From: Candidatus Rickettsiella viridis
GTDB taxonomy: Bacteria > Pseudomonadota > Gammaproteobacteria > Diplorickettsiales > Diplorickettsiaceae
NCBI RefSeq assembly: GCF_003966755.1
Contig: NZ_AP018005.1
Span: 372,001-436,000 of the forward strand
DNA: 64,000 nucleotides
Direction of reading: 5' to 3'
Shown here: positions 47,503 through 56,254 of the stretch, in pieces
Layout of the letters: each line of letters starts with the position of its first letter
How positions within the stretch are numbered: position 1 is the first letter of the stretch
The notes under the pieces: model-generated
Databases searched by the model: none
Seen by the model: the letters and a program-made list of their open reading frames with translations, nothing else
Told to the model about the DNA's origin: nothing
Position numbers and translations under genes: made by a program

Positions 47503-49049
47503 CGTCCATCTATTTTCTTAACCCACAGGTTGATCCAAAGACTCCAGGAAGTGATTTGTTGCTAATAGAGCTTCTTAAAAGCATGAAGCCCGGAGATCTT
47601 TTTAAAAAAGACACCATATTTTCGGTTATATTTCAAGGCAAACCCTATCAGGTTGCTTTGACGCGTGAAATTCTTTGTCGAAAACGTCAAGATAAACAAG
47701 GATTACGTTATGAAGTCATCGATAATACGCCTAAAGGGCGGGGTGCTTTTGGTCAAGTGTCTCCTACTACAACGCTGATAGTCCATAATGATCATATTGA
47801 AAGAAAATATAAGCGCATTATTAAGAGAGAAATAATGCGCGAGAATAAAGTTGATACTTTTGAGCAAGAAGCTGTAATAGGCCAGAAAGTGCCTTATCTG
47901 CATATGAAGCCTGTGGTGAATAGTAGCCAAATAGATAAGGGAGTGGTTTCTGAACAGTTCCTCATTATGCGTCACTTGCCGGGGAAGACGCTTAACGAAC
48001 TATTAAAAGATAAAAGTATTAGTCGCTTAGAGCAATTTGAAAAATTAGAGCTTTCTTTAGCGATTTTGCGTACATTTAAAAAAGAACTGTACGATAAAGG
48101 ATTGATTCATAGTGATATTAAGCCTGATAATATTATGGTGCATTTTTCATCAAAAGGTTTCATGCCAGATATTTATCTTATCGATTTTGGTTTTTCTAGA
48201 ACAGAGCCTGGTAAGAATAGGGGATTTAACCGCGCTTATGGTGCGCCTGAATCAATAGTTAGAGGTGGATATAGTGGCAAAGAAAGTGATACTTTTTCTA
48301 TAGGGAAAATAATTCGGAAAATATGGGAGGCAGACGCGCAGAAAGTTGACTACGGAGTGATTGATGAAGTTGTAAAAGGAATGCTTGTGCCGAATGCTAG
48401 GCAGCGTACCCCCTTAACAACGGCACTCAATAAAATGGAAGTCATTTATTGTTTGACTAAGGCTAATGAAAAGCAGGCGCAACTTATATCTATCGTGTCT
48501 TCTAATAAAATGTTTACGCAGGTATTAAAATCAGCTGTTGAGAGTAACTCTGTAAATAATACGTTAATTGCTTATTTAGAATCTATTAATGTGGGAGAAC
48601 TAAAGGAAAAAGTTCCCTGTATGGAGGTATTAATACGTGATTTGAAACAGTCAGGGACAGAAGAAAAAACGCAAGATGCCCATTTAATTAATTTAAAGCA
48701 CTCTCTTCGAGAAGCTATTTGTTTTTATATACAAAAAACCTATACGCAGAGTAATATTAAAAATAAGGATAGGATCGCTTCGACAAGAAGGATTCAGGAT
48801 ATTAATTGTTTACTCGATTGCTTAGAGGGAGCCACAAGTAGCGCAGATTTAAGTAAACAAATACTAGATTGGGAACAATCGTTGGAAAGGGGGTTACTAG
48901 GTAGAAGTACATTAGGTTCATTGGTCCATCAAGCCGTCATAAAAAATATACCTAAAGCAAAGACTGCTCCGTTTTCGTTTTTTAGATGTTCCAACTTAGT
49001 TCAAATAAATGAACCATTGAGCCATGTTCCTGCTCGTTTTAGGCCTTAG
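47499..49049 (+). CDS. Protein kinase-like protein, candidate secreted effector
   Basis: 516 residues. Kinase motifs in order: glycine loop GRGAFGQVS near residue 80, a likely ATP lysine in ERKYKRI, LIMRHLPGKTLNELL hinge, catalytic GLIHSDIKPDNIMVHF (H-x-D-x-K-P-x-N) near residue 205, metal-binding LIDFGFSR (DFG) and AYGAPESI (APE-type). All core catalytic residues are present. A C-terminal region of about 190 residues, mostly helical, has no family I recognise. There is no signal peptide or transmembrane helix, unlike PknB-type kinases, so it resembles translocated kinases of intracellular Legionellales. Secretion is inferred. The ATG lies in the right arm of a perfect hairpin; the 3' end touches punA. 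Confidence 0.8.
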   Translation: MSSIYFLNPQVDPKTPGSDLLLIELLKSMKPGDLFKKDTIFSVIFQGKPYQVALTREILCRKRQDKQGLRYEVIDNTPKGRGAFGQVSPTTTLIVHNDHIERKYKRIIKREIMRENKVDTFEQEAVIGQKVPYLHMKPVVNSSQIDKGVVSEQFLIMRHLPGKTLNELLKDKSISRLEQFEKLELSLAILRTFKKELYDKGLIHSDIKPDNIMVHFSSKGFMPDIYLIDFGFSRTEPGKNRGFNRAYGAPESIVRGGYSGKESDTFSIGKIIRKIWEADAQKVDYGVIDEVVKGMLVPNARQRTPLTTALNKMEVIYCLTKANEKQAQLISIVSSNKMFTQVLKSAVESNSVNNTLIAYLESINVGELKEKVPCMEVLIRDLKQSGTEEKTQDAHLINLKHSLREAICFYIQKTYTQSNIKNKDRIASTRRIQDINCLLDCLEGATSSADLSKQILDWEQSLERGLLGRSTLGSLVHQAVIKNIPKAKTAPFSFFRCSNLVQINEPLSHVPARFRP

Positions 49050-49870
49050 TTTGTTAATTGCTCAATAGCACTTTCTAGCAATCGTCCCAAATCATGACTC
49101 GCTTTTTCAGCAAAATGTAATGTTCCTTCATGCGTGATAGATTCTTCGCTAAGTCCCGAGGCGAGATTCGTTACCACAGAAATAACTGCCACTTTTAAGC
49201 CACAGTGTCGAGCAACAATGACTTCAGGGACAGTCGACATACCAACCACATCGGCGCCTAAAATTCGGAAGGCACGGATTTCGGCTGGTGTTTCAAAGCT
49301 AGGCCCTAAAACGCTGAAATAAACGCCTTCTGGTAAGGAAATATTTAGCTGTTCTGCCGTTTGCTGCAAGCTATGACGAAGCTTTTTATCATAGGCATCA
49401 TCCATGGGAAAGAAACGTGGGCCAAACTCATCATCATTAATGCCAACCAGCGGATTCATGGGATGAAAATTAATATGATCAGCGATTAATACCAGTTGAC
49501 CCGGCTGAAAATCTTTTCGTAAGGATCCGGTTGCATTGGTCATTAATACCGTTTCACAGCCTAAGCATTTTAAAATTCTAATGAAAAGCTGAAAGTCTTT
49601 TTCTTGCATCCCTTCATAGGCATGGACACGACCCTGGCAGCAGATAACAGGCACTTTATTCAAATAGCCTAATAGGAGCTGTCCCGGATGACCTTCAACG
49701 CGACTGATGGGGAAATTAGGGAGTGAGTGATAAGGAATACTAATAACATCCTGTAGTTTGTCCGCAAGATTAGCGGAACCAGAACCTAAAATAATGGCTA
49801 TTTTAGGTTTGAAGTCAGGGCGCTTGTTTAAAATAAGTTGGCTGAGTACTTGAGGGGAGTTTTTCATCAC
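49046..49870 (-). CDS. Purine nucleoside phosphorylase
   Basis: 274 residues of the trimeric PNP family (PunA/XapA type): IAIILGSGSANLADKL (phosphate), RVEGHPGQLLLGYL, CQGRVHAYEG, LMTNATGSL, GPSFETPAEIRAF, GADVVGMSTVPEVIVARHCGL. It phosphorolyses inosine and guanosine to the base and ribose 1-phosphate for purine salvage. It lies directly downstream of yggX (3 bases) in a mutY-yggX-PNP run, and converges on the kinase-like gene with a 4-base overlap. Confidence 0.93.
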   Translation of the reverse strand: MMKNSPQVLSQLILNKRPDFKPKIAIILGSGSANLADKLQDVISIPYHSLPNFPISRVEGHPGQLLLGYLNKVPVICCQGRVHAYEGMQEKDFQLFIRILKCLGCETVLMTNATGSLRKDFQPGQLVLIADHINFHPMNPLVGINDDEFGPRFFPMDDAYDKKLRHSLQQTAEQLNISLPEGVYFSVLGPSFETPAEIRAFRILGADVVGMSTVPEVIVARHCGLKVAVISVVTNLASGLSEESITHEGTLHFAEKASHDLGRLLESAIEQLTN

Positions 49871-49873
49871 ATT

Positions 49874-50152
49874 TTATTGTGTTATAGGCGGCGTAAAACC
49901 TGCAGGTGTTTTAATTTCGCCTTCGGCAAATAAAAATTTCCCCATTTCTTTTTTTAAGAATTCTCTTGCTTGGGGTTCTAGGGTGCTGAGACGATACTCA
50001 TTAATGAGCATGGTTTGATGATTAATCCATTGTTGCCACGCCGGTTTACTAATCGATTGATAGATACGTTGGCCTAATTCACCCGGATAAGGTGGATAAT
50101 CAAGGCCTTCTGCCTGTGTTTGTAGTTTAATACAATAAATAGTTCTGCTCAT
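49874..50152 (-). CDS. yggX: Fe(2+)-trafficking/oxidative damage protection protein YggX
   Basis: 92 residues from ATG 50152, the family length (about 91): [27 protein letters not shown] with the conserved Cys, then [17 protein letters not shown] and KKEMGKFLF. The frame is open to 50227 and would add 25 residues encoded by the dispersed repeat 50156-50281 ([20 protein letters not shown]), but the family start matches 50152. It protects Fe-S proteins such as MutY, whose gene lies just upstream, an arrangement conserved in gammaproteobacteria. The only ribosome-binding sequence (GAAGAA) is supplied by the repeat end. Confidence 0.93.
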   Translation of the reverse strand: MSRTIYCIKLQTQAEGLDYPPYPGELGQRIYQSISKPAWQQWINHQTMLINEYRLSTLEPQAREFLKKEMGKFLFAEGEIKTPAGFTPPITQ

Positions 50153-50155
50153 AAG

Positions 50156-50281
50156 TATATTCTTCGCACTTGAATTTTCGGCTGTGTTGCCACTCAACTC
50201 GCAATTCTCATGTATTCCAACATACACTCCGGTTGCTTATTTTCGCGGCGCCTTGCCGAAAATCCCATTGCTGTGAGTATA
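50156..50281 (-). repeat. 126-bp GAGTATA/TATACTC element, copy 1
   Basis: Read on the minus strand it runs TATACTCACAGCAATGGGAT ... TCAAGTGCGAAGAATATA, close to copies at 56129-56254 and 62170-62296. The first 45 bases encode the end and stop of mutY; the last bases lie 3 bases from the yggX ATG. Ends form a short inverted repeat. Confidence 0.92.
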
Positions 50282-51346
50282 TGTCGAGTTATTTAACTGT
50301 TGAATAAGTTTTTTTATAGGGGCTGCTAAGCCCTTTTTCTGTAATTGTTGAACGTTATACCAGACTATACGATCAGATTCCATCAATGGCGGGTGCCATT
50401 TATTTACCTGCATTACTACCGCTTGTATATCAAGGTGAAAATGGCTAAAGGTATGTCTCATTTGCATGGCTTGGCGCACTTTTTCTGTTTCACAATAGTA
50501 GTGTTTTTTTGAGAAGTTTTTCGCATCTGCGTCGGAAGGACATTCAGGCAGGCTCCATAATCCTCCCCAAATCCCAGTGGGTGGACGTTTTTCCAGCAAA
50601 ATTTCCTGTTGTTGATTCACTAAAATCAACATTTGTATGGAACGAATAGGTAATTTTTTACTGGGTTTAGGTGATGGGAAATGTGCCGGATTTCCTGTGT
50701 TATAAGCTAAACAATGCGTTTGCAAGGGACACTGATCACATTTGGGCTGAGTTCGTGTACAGATTAATGCACCCAGATCCATCATCGCTTGTGTATAGGC
50801 GGCCGTTTGTTGTATAGGTGTGTAGCGTTCTGCTAATTCCCATAATTTTTTATTAACAGCACTTAAACCGGGCCAACCCGCTATGGCATGAAAGCGGGTT
50901 AATACGCGTTTTACATTGCCATCTAAAATAGCGGCGGCCTGATCAAAACCGAGTGAAAGAATAGCCCCTGCAGTGGAGCGCCCAATACCTGGTAAAGTTT
51001 GTAGTTGTATTAAATTTTGCGGAAATTTACCCGCATATTTTTGTTCAAGCATTTGTGCGCAGCGAAGCAGGTTACGTGCACGTGCGTAATAACCAAGCCC
51101 AGCCCATAGGTTTAATACTTCATCAAGCTGAGCGGCTGCCAGTGAGGATAAATTAGGAAATTGTTTAATGAAACGCTGAAAGTAGGGAGTAACCGTGGTA
51201 ACTTGCGTTTGTTGCAGCATTATCTCCGATAACCAAACATGATACGGCGATTTTTTTTGTTGCCAGGGTAAATTTTTTCGCCCATGCTTATTAAACCAGT
51301 TAAGAACGTGTTGTTGGAAATGTTTAGGTAGAAGCGGGTGTGTCAT
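50237..51346 (-). CDS. mutY: A/G-specific adenine glycosylase MutY
   Basis: 369 residues. Helix-hairpin-helix LQTLPGIGRSTAGAILSLGFDQAAAILDGNVKRVL with the catalytic Asp, and the Fe-S cluster ligands CTRTQPKCDQCPLQTHC (C-x6-C-x2-C-x5-C). The C-terminal Nudix-like domain (QEILLEKRPPTGIWGGLWSLPECP) recognises 8-oxoG. It removes adenine mispaired with 8-oxoG. The last 14 residues (YTHSNGIFGKAPRK) and the stop are encoded by the dispersed 126-bp element, so the native end was replaced or extended. yggX follows. Confidence 0.96.
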   Translation of the reverse strand: MTHPLLPKHFQQHVLNWFNKHGRKNLPWQQKKSPYHVWLSEIMLQQTQVTTVTPYFQRFIKQFPNLSSLAAAQLDEVLNLWAGLGYYARARNLLRCAQMLEQKYAGKFPQNLIQLQTLPGIGRSTAGAILSLGFDQAAAILDGNVKRVLTRFHAIAGWPGLSAVNKKLWELAERYTPIQQTAAYTQAMMDLGALICTRTQPKCDQCPLQTHCLAYNTGNPAHFPSPKPSKKLPIRSIQMLILVNQQQEILLEKRPPTGIWGGLWSLPECPSDADAKNFSKKHYYCETEKVRQAMQMRHTFSHFHLDIQAVVMQVNKWHPPLMESDRIVWYNVQQLQKKGLAAPIKKLIQQLNNSTYTHSNGIFGKAPRK

Positions 51347-51390
51347 TTTTGGATCCCCTGCTTTCGCAGGGGACGACGGCGGCTGGATGA

Positions 51391-53064
51391 TTAGTGAAAT
51401 ATTTTGCTTAAATCAAGTTTATTCAATTGTTCTTGTAGTTTACCTTTGAATTTTTCCTTAAATATATTAATGCTTAATTTATCGAGAATAGGGGTGATGT
51501 GAAGCTGGTTAAATGGTCCGCTAATCCTAATCGGAATGGCAATACCTTCGGGACTGCCATCACTGAGAACAGGCTGCGCATTTAATTCATAGTTCATCTG
51601 TTGTTGCGGTAAGTTAAGGGATCCCTGCCCACTAATGCGTAGTCGGCCACTACTAATATTGAGATCATTATTAGTTATAATGCCTTTATCAATACTAAAG
51701 GTGCCTGTAAATTTGTCGAAGGGTGTATCTGGGCTGTCTGCGGTTGGGCTGGGCTGATGTTTGAGTAACGCCCTACCTAAAGCAACCCAATAAGAAACAT
51801 TAATGCCTTTGATGGATCCATTATCTACACTAAATTGACCTTTCCCATGTAGGTTTTTTGTCAGGCTATCTGCATCGCTTCCATTGGTAAAAAATTTACC
51901 AGAAAGATTGGCTAAGCCAACTAATTGTATTTGACTTTTGCTAGCAAATTCCTGAAATAGAGATTGAATATTGATTTGGTTTAACTGACTCTGCATGACA
52001 AGTTGAGGCGTTGCTGTACGCAGATCAAGTGTCAGGTTACCTTGGTAATTACCATGGTAAAGATCACCTGTTATTGGGTTAAGTGACAATATATTATTTT
52101 TGAATTGAAAGGGAGACTGAAGTCGTTGGATAGTGAATTGACCTGCTTTGAGTTGATAGCTCGCGATTACACCCGATAGCAATGGATTCTTAAATAAGTT
52201 TTGTCCTTGGATATGGCCGACAAATTTATTCTGATCAACCGTAAGGGTAAATTTATCCGCAGCAAAGGTTTGATTATTTAAATTAATCATTGCATCTGCT
52301 TGCAGTGAAATCGGTAATACACCGTTAGGATAAGCAGGGTTTTTTAATAACGTATTAAGATTTAATTTATTTAAGGTAATTTCTTTGCCATCCGCATTTA
52401 AGGTGATATTTGTATTGAGTTTTATATTGGCTTTCAATGCGGGTGCATTCGTATTTAAATTAAATTGTACTGCGAAAGCAGAGCTTTTATTCAGTGTTAA
52501 ATTAGCGCTTTTCAATTGTAATTGCGCTATCTCATAGCGTTTATTTTTTTGTTTATCATCAAAAAGCACATGGCCATTTTGAATATCTAAACCGGCTACG
52601 ACAACGCCGAGTGGTTTTAAATTGTCAGGTAGTGTTTCAGTTGATGAAGGTGACGAAGCCGGTGTATGAGGACCTTGCCAGTTCGTTTGACCGGTTGCAT
52701 TTTTCACTAGATAAAGCGTAAGGCCATTAATTTGTAGTTTACCGACCTCTAATTGTTTATGTAGTAAAGGTAGTAAACGGACTTGTAGATCTAATTTTTG
52801 GATGACGGCAAAAGGTTTATCGCCAAAACCAGGCGTGTTACTGAGCGTTGCATTATTTAACTGTAGTCCAAGCCAGGGGAAAAGTGACCACTCAATATTA
52901 CCGCCTAATTGGAGTTGGCATCCTGTGTATTTGCTAACAGCCTGACTGATTTGTGGTTTTAAATCATTTGGGTTAACAAAAACAACTAAGCCAATGATAG
53001 CAACGAGGGCTAGTAAAACACAGCTACCAATCAGCGTTAGTAAAACACGCAATATTTTAGACAT
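51391..53064 (-). CDS. AsmA family protein
   Basis: 557 residues. One N-terminal membrane helix (ILRVLLTLIGSCVLLALVAIIGLVVFV) followed by VNPNDLKPQISQAVSKYTGCQLQLGGNIEWSLFPWLGLQLNNATLSN, the classic AsmA opening, then a long periplasmic beta-rich region and the AsmA C-terminal block (GLANLSGKFFTNGSDADSLTKNLHGKGQFSVDNGSIKGIN). AsmA-like proteins span the periplasm and are thought to move phospholipids to the outer membrane. It is 44 bases upstream of mutY (same strand), probably one transcript. Confidence 0.92.
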   Translation of the reverse strand: MSKILRVLLTLIGSCVLLALVAIIGLVVFVNPNDLKPQISQAVSKYTGCQLQLGGNIEWSLFPWLGLQLNNATLSNTPGFGDKPFAVIQKLDLQVRLLPLLHKQLEVGKLQINGLTLYLVKNATGQTNWQGPHTPASSPSSTETLPDNLKPLGVVVAGLDIQNGHVLFDDKQKNKRYEIAQLQLKSANLTLNKSSAFAVQFNLNTNAPALKANIKLNTNITLNADGKEITLNKLNLNTLLKNPAYPNGVLPISLQADAMINLNNQTFAADKFTLTVDQNKFVGHIQGQNLFKNPLLSGVIASYQLKAGQFTIQRLQSPFQFKNNILSLNPITGDLYHGNYQGNLTLDLRTATPQLVMQSQLNQINIQSLFQEFASKSQIQLVGLANLSGKFFTNGSDADSLTKNLHGKGQFSVDNGSIKGINVSYWVALGRALLKHQPSPTADSPDTPFDKFTGTFSIDKGIITNNDLNISSGRLRISGQGSLNLPQQQMNYELNAQPVLSDGSPEGIAIPIRISGPFNQLHITPILDKLSINIFKEKFKGKLQEQLNKLDLSKIFH

Positions 53065-53092
53065 GCAGATAATTTCCTCATAAAACTAGAGA

Positions 53093-53413
53093 CTAATCTA
53101 TGTTATTATTTTCTAAATGAACGACAGTGTAAGCTGGTTCCTCATAAGGATGAGTTTGCTTTAAAGCTTTAATAACTGGTTTGATAACGGCTTTATCACA
53201 AATCATTTCTAACAAATATTCCTCAACCCTTTCAAGATTTCCTTTTTGGCCTAGGGCAGGATTACTCTGTGCCAAGGGACGAAATTGCCCTTGTCCTAAT
53301 ACTTGCCAAGCACAATGATCATAATTTCCAAATCGACCCGCACCCTGATCAAACATCGCTTGTTTGACTTTTTCAAGCGAATCACTTGGAATATAAACGG
53401 CTATTTTATACAT
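53093..53413 (-). CDS. Nif3/YqfO-like small protein
   Basis: 106 residues from ATG 53413 (MYKIAVYIPSDSLEKVKQAMFDQGAGRFGNYDHCAWQ); an upstream start would add 18 residues. It ends with KALKQTHPYEEPAYTVVHLENN. This matches the stand-alone NIF3-insert domain (CutA/PII-like fold) annotated as NGG1p-interacting factor 3-like or YqfO. The HPYEEPAY motif is highly conserved; the molecular function is unknown. Divergent from the DUF1338 gene by 38 bases. Confidence 0.83.
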   Translation of the reverse strand: MYKIAVYIPSDSLEKVKQAMFDQGAGRFGNYDHCAWQVLGQGQFRPLAQSNPALGQKGNLERVEEYLLEMICDKAVIKPVIKALKQTHPYEEPAYTVVHLENNNID

Positions 53414-53451
53414 AAGCAATATACAGCAATCTTGTTTACACGAGTAATGAT

Positions 53452-54378
53452 ATGTTAAATCAAGCAAAAAAACTAATTATACAGCAGTTATGGCGCAACT
53501 ATGCAGTTGATTTATGGCCTGTATCACGTATTCAAACGGCTTTAAAAGCGCAATATAATGAAGTGATGCGATGGGATCATTTTGCATTGATTGATCTGCC
53601 TGGGCCTTATACCGGTATAGGGCCATTGTCGAATTTATTTAAGCAGTTAGAGTATGAAGTTCGTGGTCGTGATTATTTAGCGGAAAAACAAAATGACTTC
53701 ATGTGGTTGAGTGAACAATGTATTGAAACACAGCCAGCAGAAAATGCGTTACCCCAAGTGGTGGTGGCTGATTTTCGCCGTGAAGCTTTAGTGCCTGAAG
53801 TGCGAAAAATTATAGATGCCTATGCATGTCAATCCAAACCATTGGATATTGAATACTTAAGCCGTCTAAAAAAACGCTTACTTTCCCAGGATGAAACAGC
53901 CGTCTATGAATTACTTAATTTTGTTACTCACTATTTGCGAGGACGTGATTGGCCATTACCCACCGTAAAGGAATTTACAACGGTAAAAAATAATAATGAA
54001 TTATTGGCTTGGGTGTTGGTGATGGGGCGTCAGGTTAACCATTTTGGCTGGGCTATCCATCTATCTAAAAAATTTAAATCTTTGAGTCTGTTTAATCAGT
54101 TTGTTAGTCAAACACTGGGTATTGGTTTAAACGCAAACGGTGGACTGATTAAAGGGCAGATTGAAAAAGGGATTGAGCAGAGTTCTAGCGCAGCGATAGT
54201 AAAATCAATCCAGTTAGCGGATGGGGCTGTTGATTTATCAGATCGATTTATTGAATTTGTTTGGCGCTATCCTATCATTCCAATGAATGAAAAGCCGTGC
54301 TTCGCTAAAGATTATTTTAGCGGGTTTATTGCTAATCAGGCCGATAGTGTCGTGGAGTCGCTTTACTTAAACCGCTAG
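53452..54378 (+). CDS. DUF1338 family protein (VOC-superfamily metalloenzyme)
   Basis: 308 residues. Family features I recognise: WDHFALIDLPGPYTGIGPLSNLFKQLEYEVRGRDYLAEKQNDFMWL, GRQVNHFGWAIHLSKKF and a C-terminal FIEFVWRYPI. Metal-binding His and Glu residues in DUF1338 lie in WDHFAL, VNHF and FIEF-type motifs, all present here. Some members (HglS/YdcJ) are 2-oxoadipate dioxygenases/decarboxylases in lysine catabolism, but those are longer, about 450 residues; this shorter type is uncharacterised, so activity is not assigned. No signal peptide. Confidence 0.65.
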   Translation: MLNQAKKLIIQQLWRNYAVDLWPVSRIQTALKAQYNEVMRWDHFALIDLPGPYTGIGPLSNLFKQLEYEVRGRDYLAEKQNDFMWLSEQCIETQPAENALPQVVVADFRREALVPEVRKIIDAYACQSKPLDIEYLSRLKKRLLSQDETAVYELLNFVTHYLRGRDWPLPTVKEFTTVKNNNELLAWVLVMGRQVNHFGWAIHLSKKFKSLSLFNQFVSQTLGIGLNANGGLIKGQIEKGIEQSSSAAIVKSIQLADGAVDLSDRFIEFVWRYPIIPMNEKPCFAKDYFSGFIANQADSVVESLYLNR

Positions 54379-54523
54379 GCCGTTTATCGACGGTTGAATT
54401 TGAACAACAGTTTTACCTACGGTTTGCTTCTTCGTGTCTAAAAAAACCTTGCAAGATCATTCCTTTATCGTAACGAGACGCTTCTCTTAAACAAGACACG
54501 CGTTTATAAAGCTTTGCCGCGAA

Positions 54524-55192
54524 ATGCCTGAGGAATTCATTAAACTACTAGATATATCAGGCGCATATCTTGCAATTTTAAAACTGAATCAGCTGTTTTA
54601 TTCTACCAACCATAAAAATAACAATTTCATAAAGTTTATCTACAACAATTTTTTAAGAATTTTTAATTTTATTGAGGAGAAAATCACGTTAGACGCCGGA
54701 TTAACGTTCGCGGGAACAGGTGCCATAGGTGCCATGAATGTCAGCAGTTATTTTGGTAATAAAATGGCGATTCAAGCCGTCAACGTAAATAAGATTGCCA
54801 TTGGCCAGTACTCGGTTACTTTTTTTAGTGCTCGCGACCTCAAACCGACGCAACCACCCGTGGTAAACATTAACGCGCAAGATAATACAGGAACCCGCTT
54901 TATCTCTCAGTTGCTACAGCCCGTACAATTTACATTTAACCCCAACGCGAAAGATTTTAAATGGCAACTCCAACTACAAATTGTGTGTCAGAAAATCAAT
55001 CCTTCCCTCAATGTGTTGATTCTAGGCAATTATCCTGTTTTAGTCGCCGCCGATCCTCAATTGCTCATGGTTTCAGTAGCACAGATGTATTACCCCTCTA
55101 ACCTTAGTGAAAGGCAAGTAGCAGGATACCGTGCCCTTATTACTGCCAAGAGGAACGAGCAGTATCGTCCAGATAGGGACAGGTATTTATAG
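54524..55192 (+). CDS. Hypothetical protein
   Basis: 222 residues from ATG 54524. The first 60 residues are mixed hydrophobic-aromatic (LLDISGAYLAILKLNQLFYST, FIKFIYNNFLRIFNFIEE) and do not look like a signal peptide. From residue 70 the sequence is beta-like (AGTGAIGAMNVSSYFG, KIAIGQYSVTFFSARDL, FKWQLQLQIVCQ). It ends in a basic tail (AKRNEQYRPDRDRYL). I do not recognise it. It stands alone with 145 bases upstream that include a weak CGTGTCT/AGACACG inverted repeat and 317 bases downstream, and may be lineage-specific. Confidence 0.55.
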   Translation: MPEEFIKLLDISGAYLAILKLNQLFYSTNHKNNNFIKFIYNNFLRIFNFIEEKITLDAGLTFAGTGAIGAMNVSSYFGNKMAIQAVNVNKIAIGQYSVTFFSARDLKPTQPPVVNINAQDNTGTRFISQLLQPVQFTFNPNAKDFKWQLQLQIVCQKINPSLNVLILGNYPVLVAADPQLLMVSVAQMYYPSNLSERQVAGYRALITAKRNEQYRPDRDRYL

Positions 55193-55509
55193 TGCAGAGA
55201 GGGGCGAGAATTATTCGGGAGAGCGAAATAGGGGAAACCCCATCACTATTTGACCCCAAACCTGGGATGGGATCGCTTTATGAATCTTATAAACTGGAAA
55301 CCCTCCCTTTATAGCGCGAATTCGGGATAAGGAGATAGAAGGAGGGGTAACCCTCCCTTATTTTATAAAAATTTGACGCGAAGCTCTTGGGATATTTCAG
55401 CTTGTGCATGAGGCCTCTATCATTTTATGTATTGTAAGGGCTGAGATTTACTTGTGATAAATAATATGCTTGAATCCCTGCTCTACTTTAAAATGCCGAA
55501 AAGTTTTTC
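55193..55509. other. 317-bp intergenic stretch with G-rich repeats and a hairpin
   Basis: No ORF of note. It contains several (G)GGGAAACCC/GGGTAACCCTCCC-like pieces, and a hairpin at 55339-55359 (AAGGAGGGG, loop TAA, CCCTCCCTT) followed by ATTTTAT, a likely terminator for the upstream gene. No promoter was identified with confidence. Confidence 0.5.
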
Positions 55510-56085
55510 ATGAAAAATGAAATTTATTATGTAACGGGTAATGCCGGAAAATTTGAAGAAGTCTCCGAATTTTTTCAAAAAAAATGTCCTGAATTAACGA
55601 TTAAACAGTATGCGCTGGACATCGATGAAATACAAAGCTTAGATCAAAAAGCCGTAGTGCGTGATAAAGTTAAAAAAGCCTATGCTGCTTTGAATAAACC
55701 TTTACTGTTAGATGATGGCGGCATTTTTTTTGAAGCGTACCACCAATTTCCAGGCACCTTGTCGAAATTTGTTTTTCAAGGATTGGGGTTTAAGGGCTTG
55801 TTTAAATTGGTTGAAGAAGATAATCGAGCCGCTTTTATTCTGCAGTTAGCGTATACCGATGGCAAGCAAATACAGTTATTTGAAGGCAGTTGTAAAGGTA
55901 CGGTTGTGATACCTGAGGATTTATCGAGCCATCCGCAGCTGCCATTTACCGCTATTTTTAAACCGAATGGATCGGATAAAACCTTAGCTGAATTGCGTTA
56001 TACCCCAGATTTTTTTCATTACTCTTTTCGTCAACAAGCGTTAAAGAAATTTGTTGAATGGTATATCGTGAAAGACACTGTTTAA
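55510..56085 (+). CDS. Non-canonical purine NTP pyrophosphatase (RdgB/HAM1 family)
   Basis: 191 residues. The N-terminal YYVTGNAGKFEEVSEFF matches the (S/T)-x-N-x-x-K phosphate motif, LLLDDGGIFFEAYHQFPGTLSKFV corresponds to the E/D-D-(S/G)-G-L and P-G-x-x-S motifs, and LPFTAIFKPNGSDKTLAEL is the C-terminal block. It is divergent from E. coli RdgB and closer to the archaeal/eukaryotic ITPase subtype. It hydrolyses dITP and XTP to keep them out of DNA. 106 bases separate it from the MFS gene, filled mostly by the dispersed element. Confidence 0.82.
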   Translation: MKNEIYYVTGNAGKFEEVSEFFQKKCPELTIKQYALDIDEIQSLDQKAVVRDKVKKAYAALNKPLLLDDGGIFFEAYHQFPGTLSKFVFQGLGFKGLFKLVEEDNRAAFILQLAYTDGKQIQLFEGSCKGTVVIPEDLSSHPQLPFTAIFKPNGSDKTLAELRYTPDFFHYSFRQQALKKFVEWYIVKDTV

Positions 56086-56128
56086 TTGATGAAAACCAGT
56101 ATGACCCATCAAAAAAATTATACAAGTT

Positions 56129-56254
56129 TATACTCACAGCAATGGGATTTTTGGCAAGGCGCCGCGAAAATGAAGCAACCGGAGTGTATATATGATACAT
56201 GAGGATTGCGAATTGAGCGGGAACGCCGCCAAAAATTCAAGTGCGAAGAGTATA
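56129..56254 (+). repeat. 126-bp GAGTATA/TATACTC element, copy 2
   Basis: Starts TATACTCACAGCAATGGGAT, contains GCAACCGGAGTGTATATATG and ends TCAAGTGCGAAGAGTATA. It is in the opposite orientation to copies 1 and 3. The ATG at 56192 inside it is the start of the MFS transporter gene, so its right half is coding. Confidence 0.93.
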
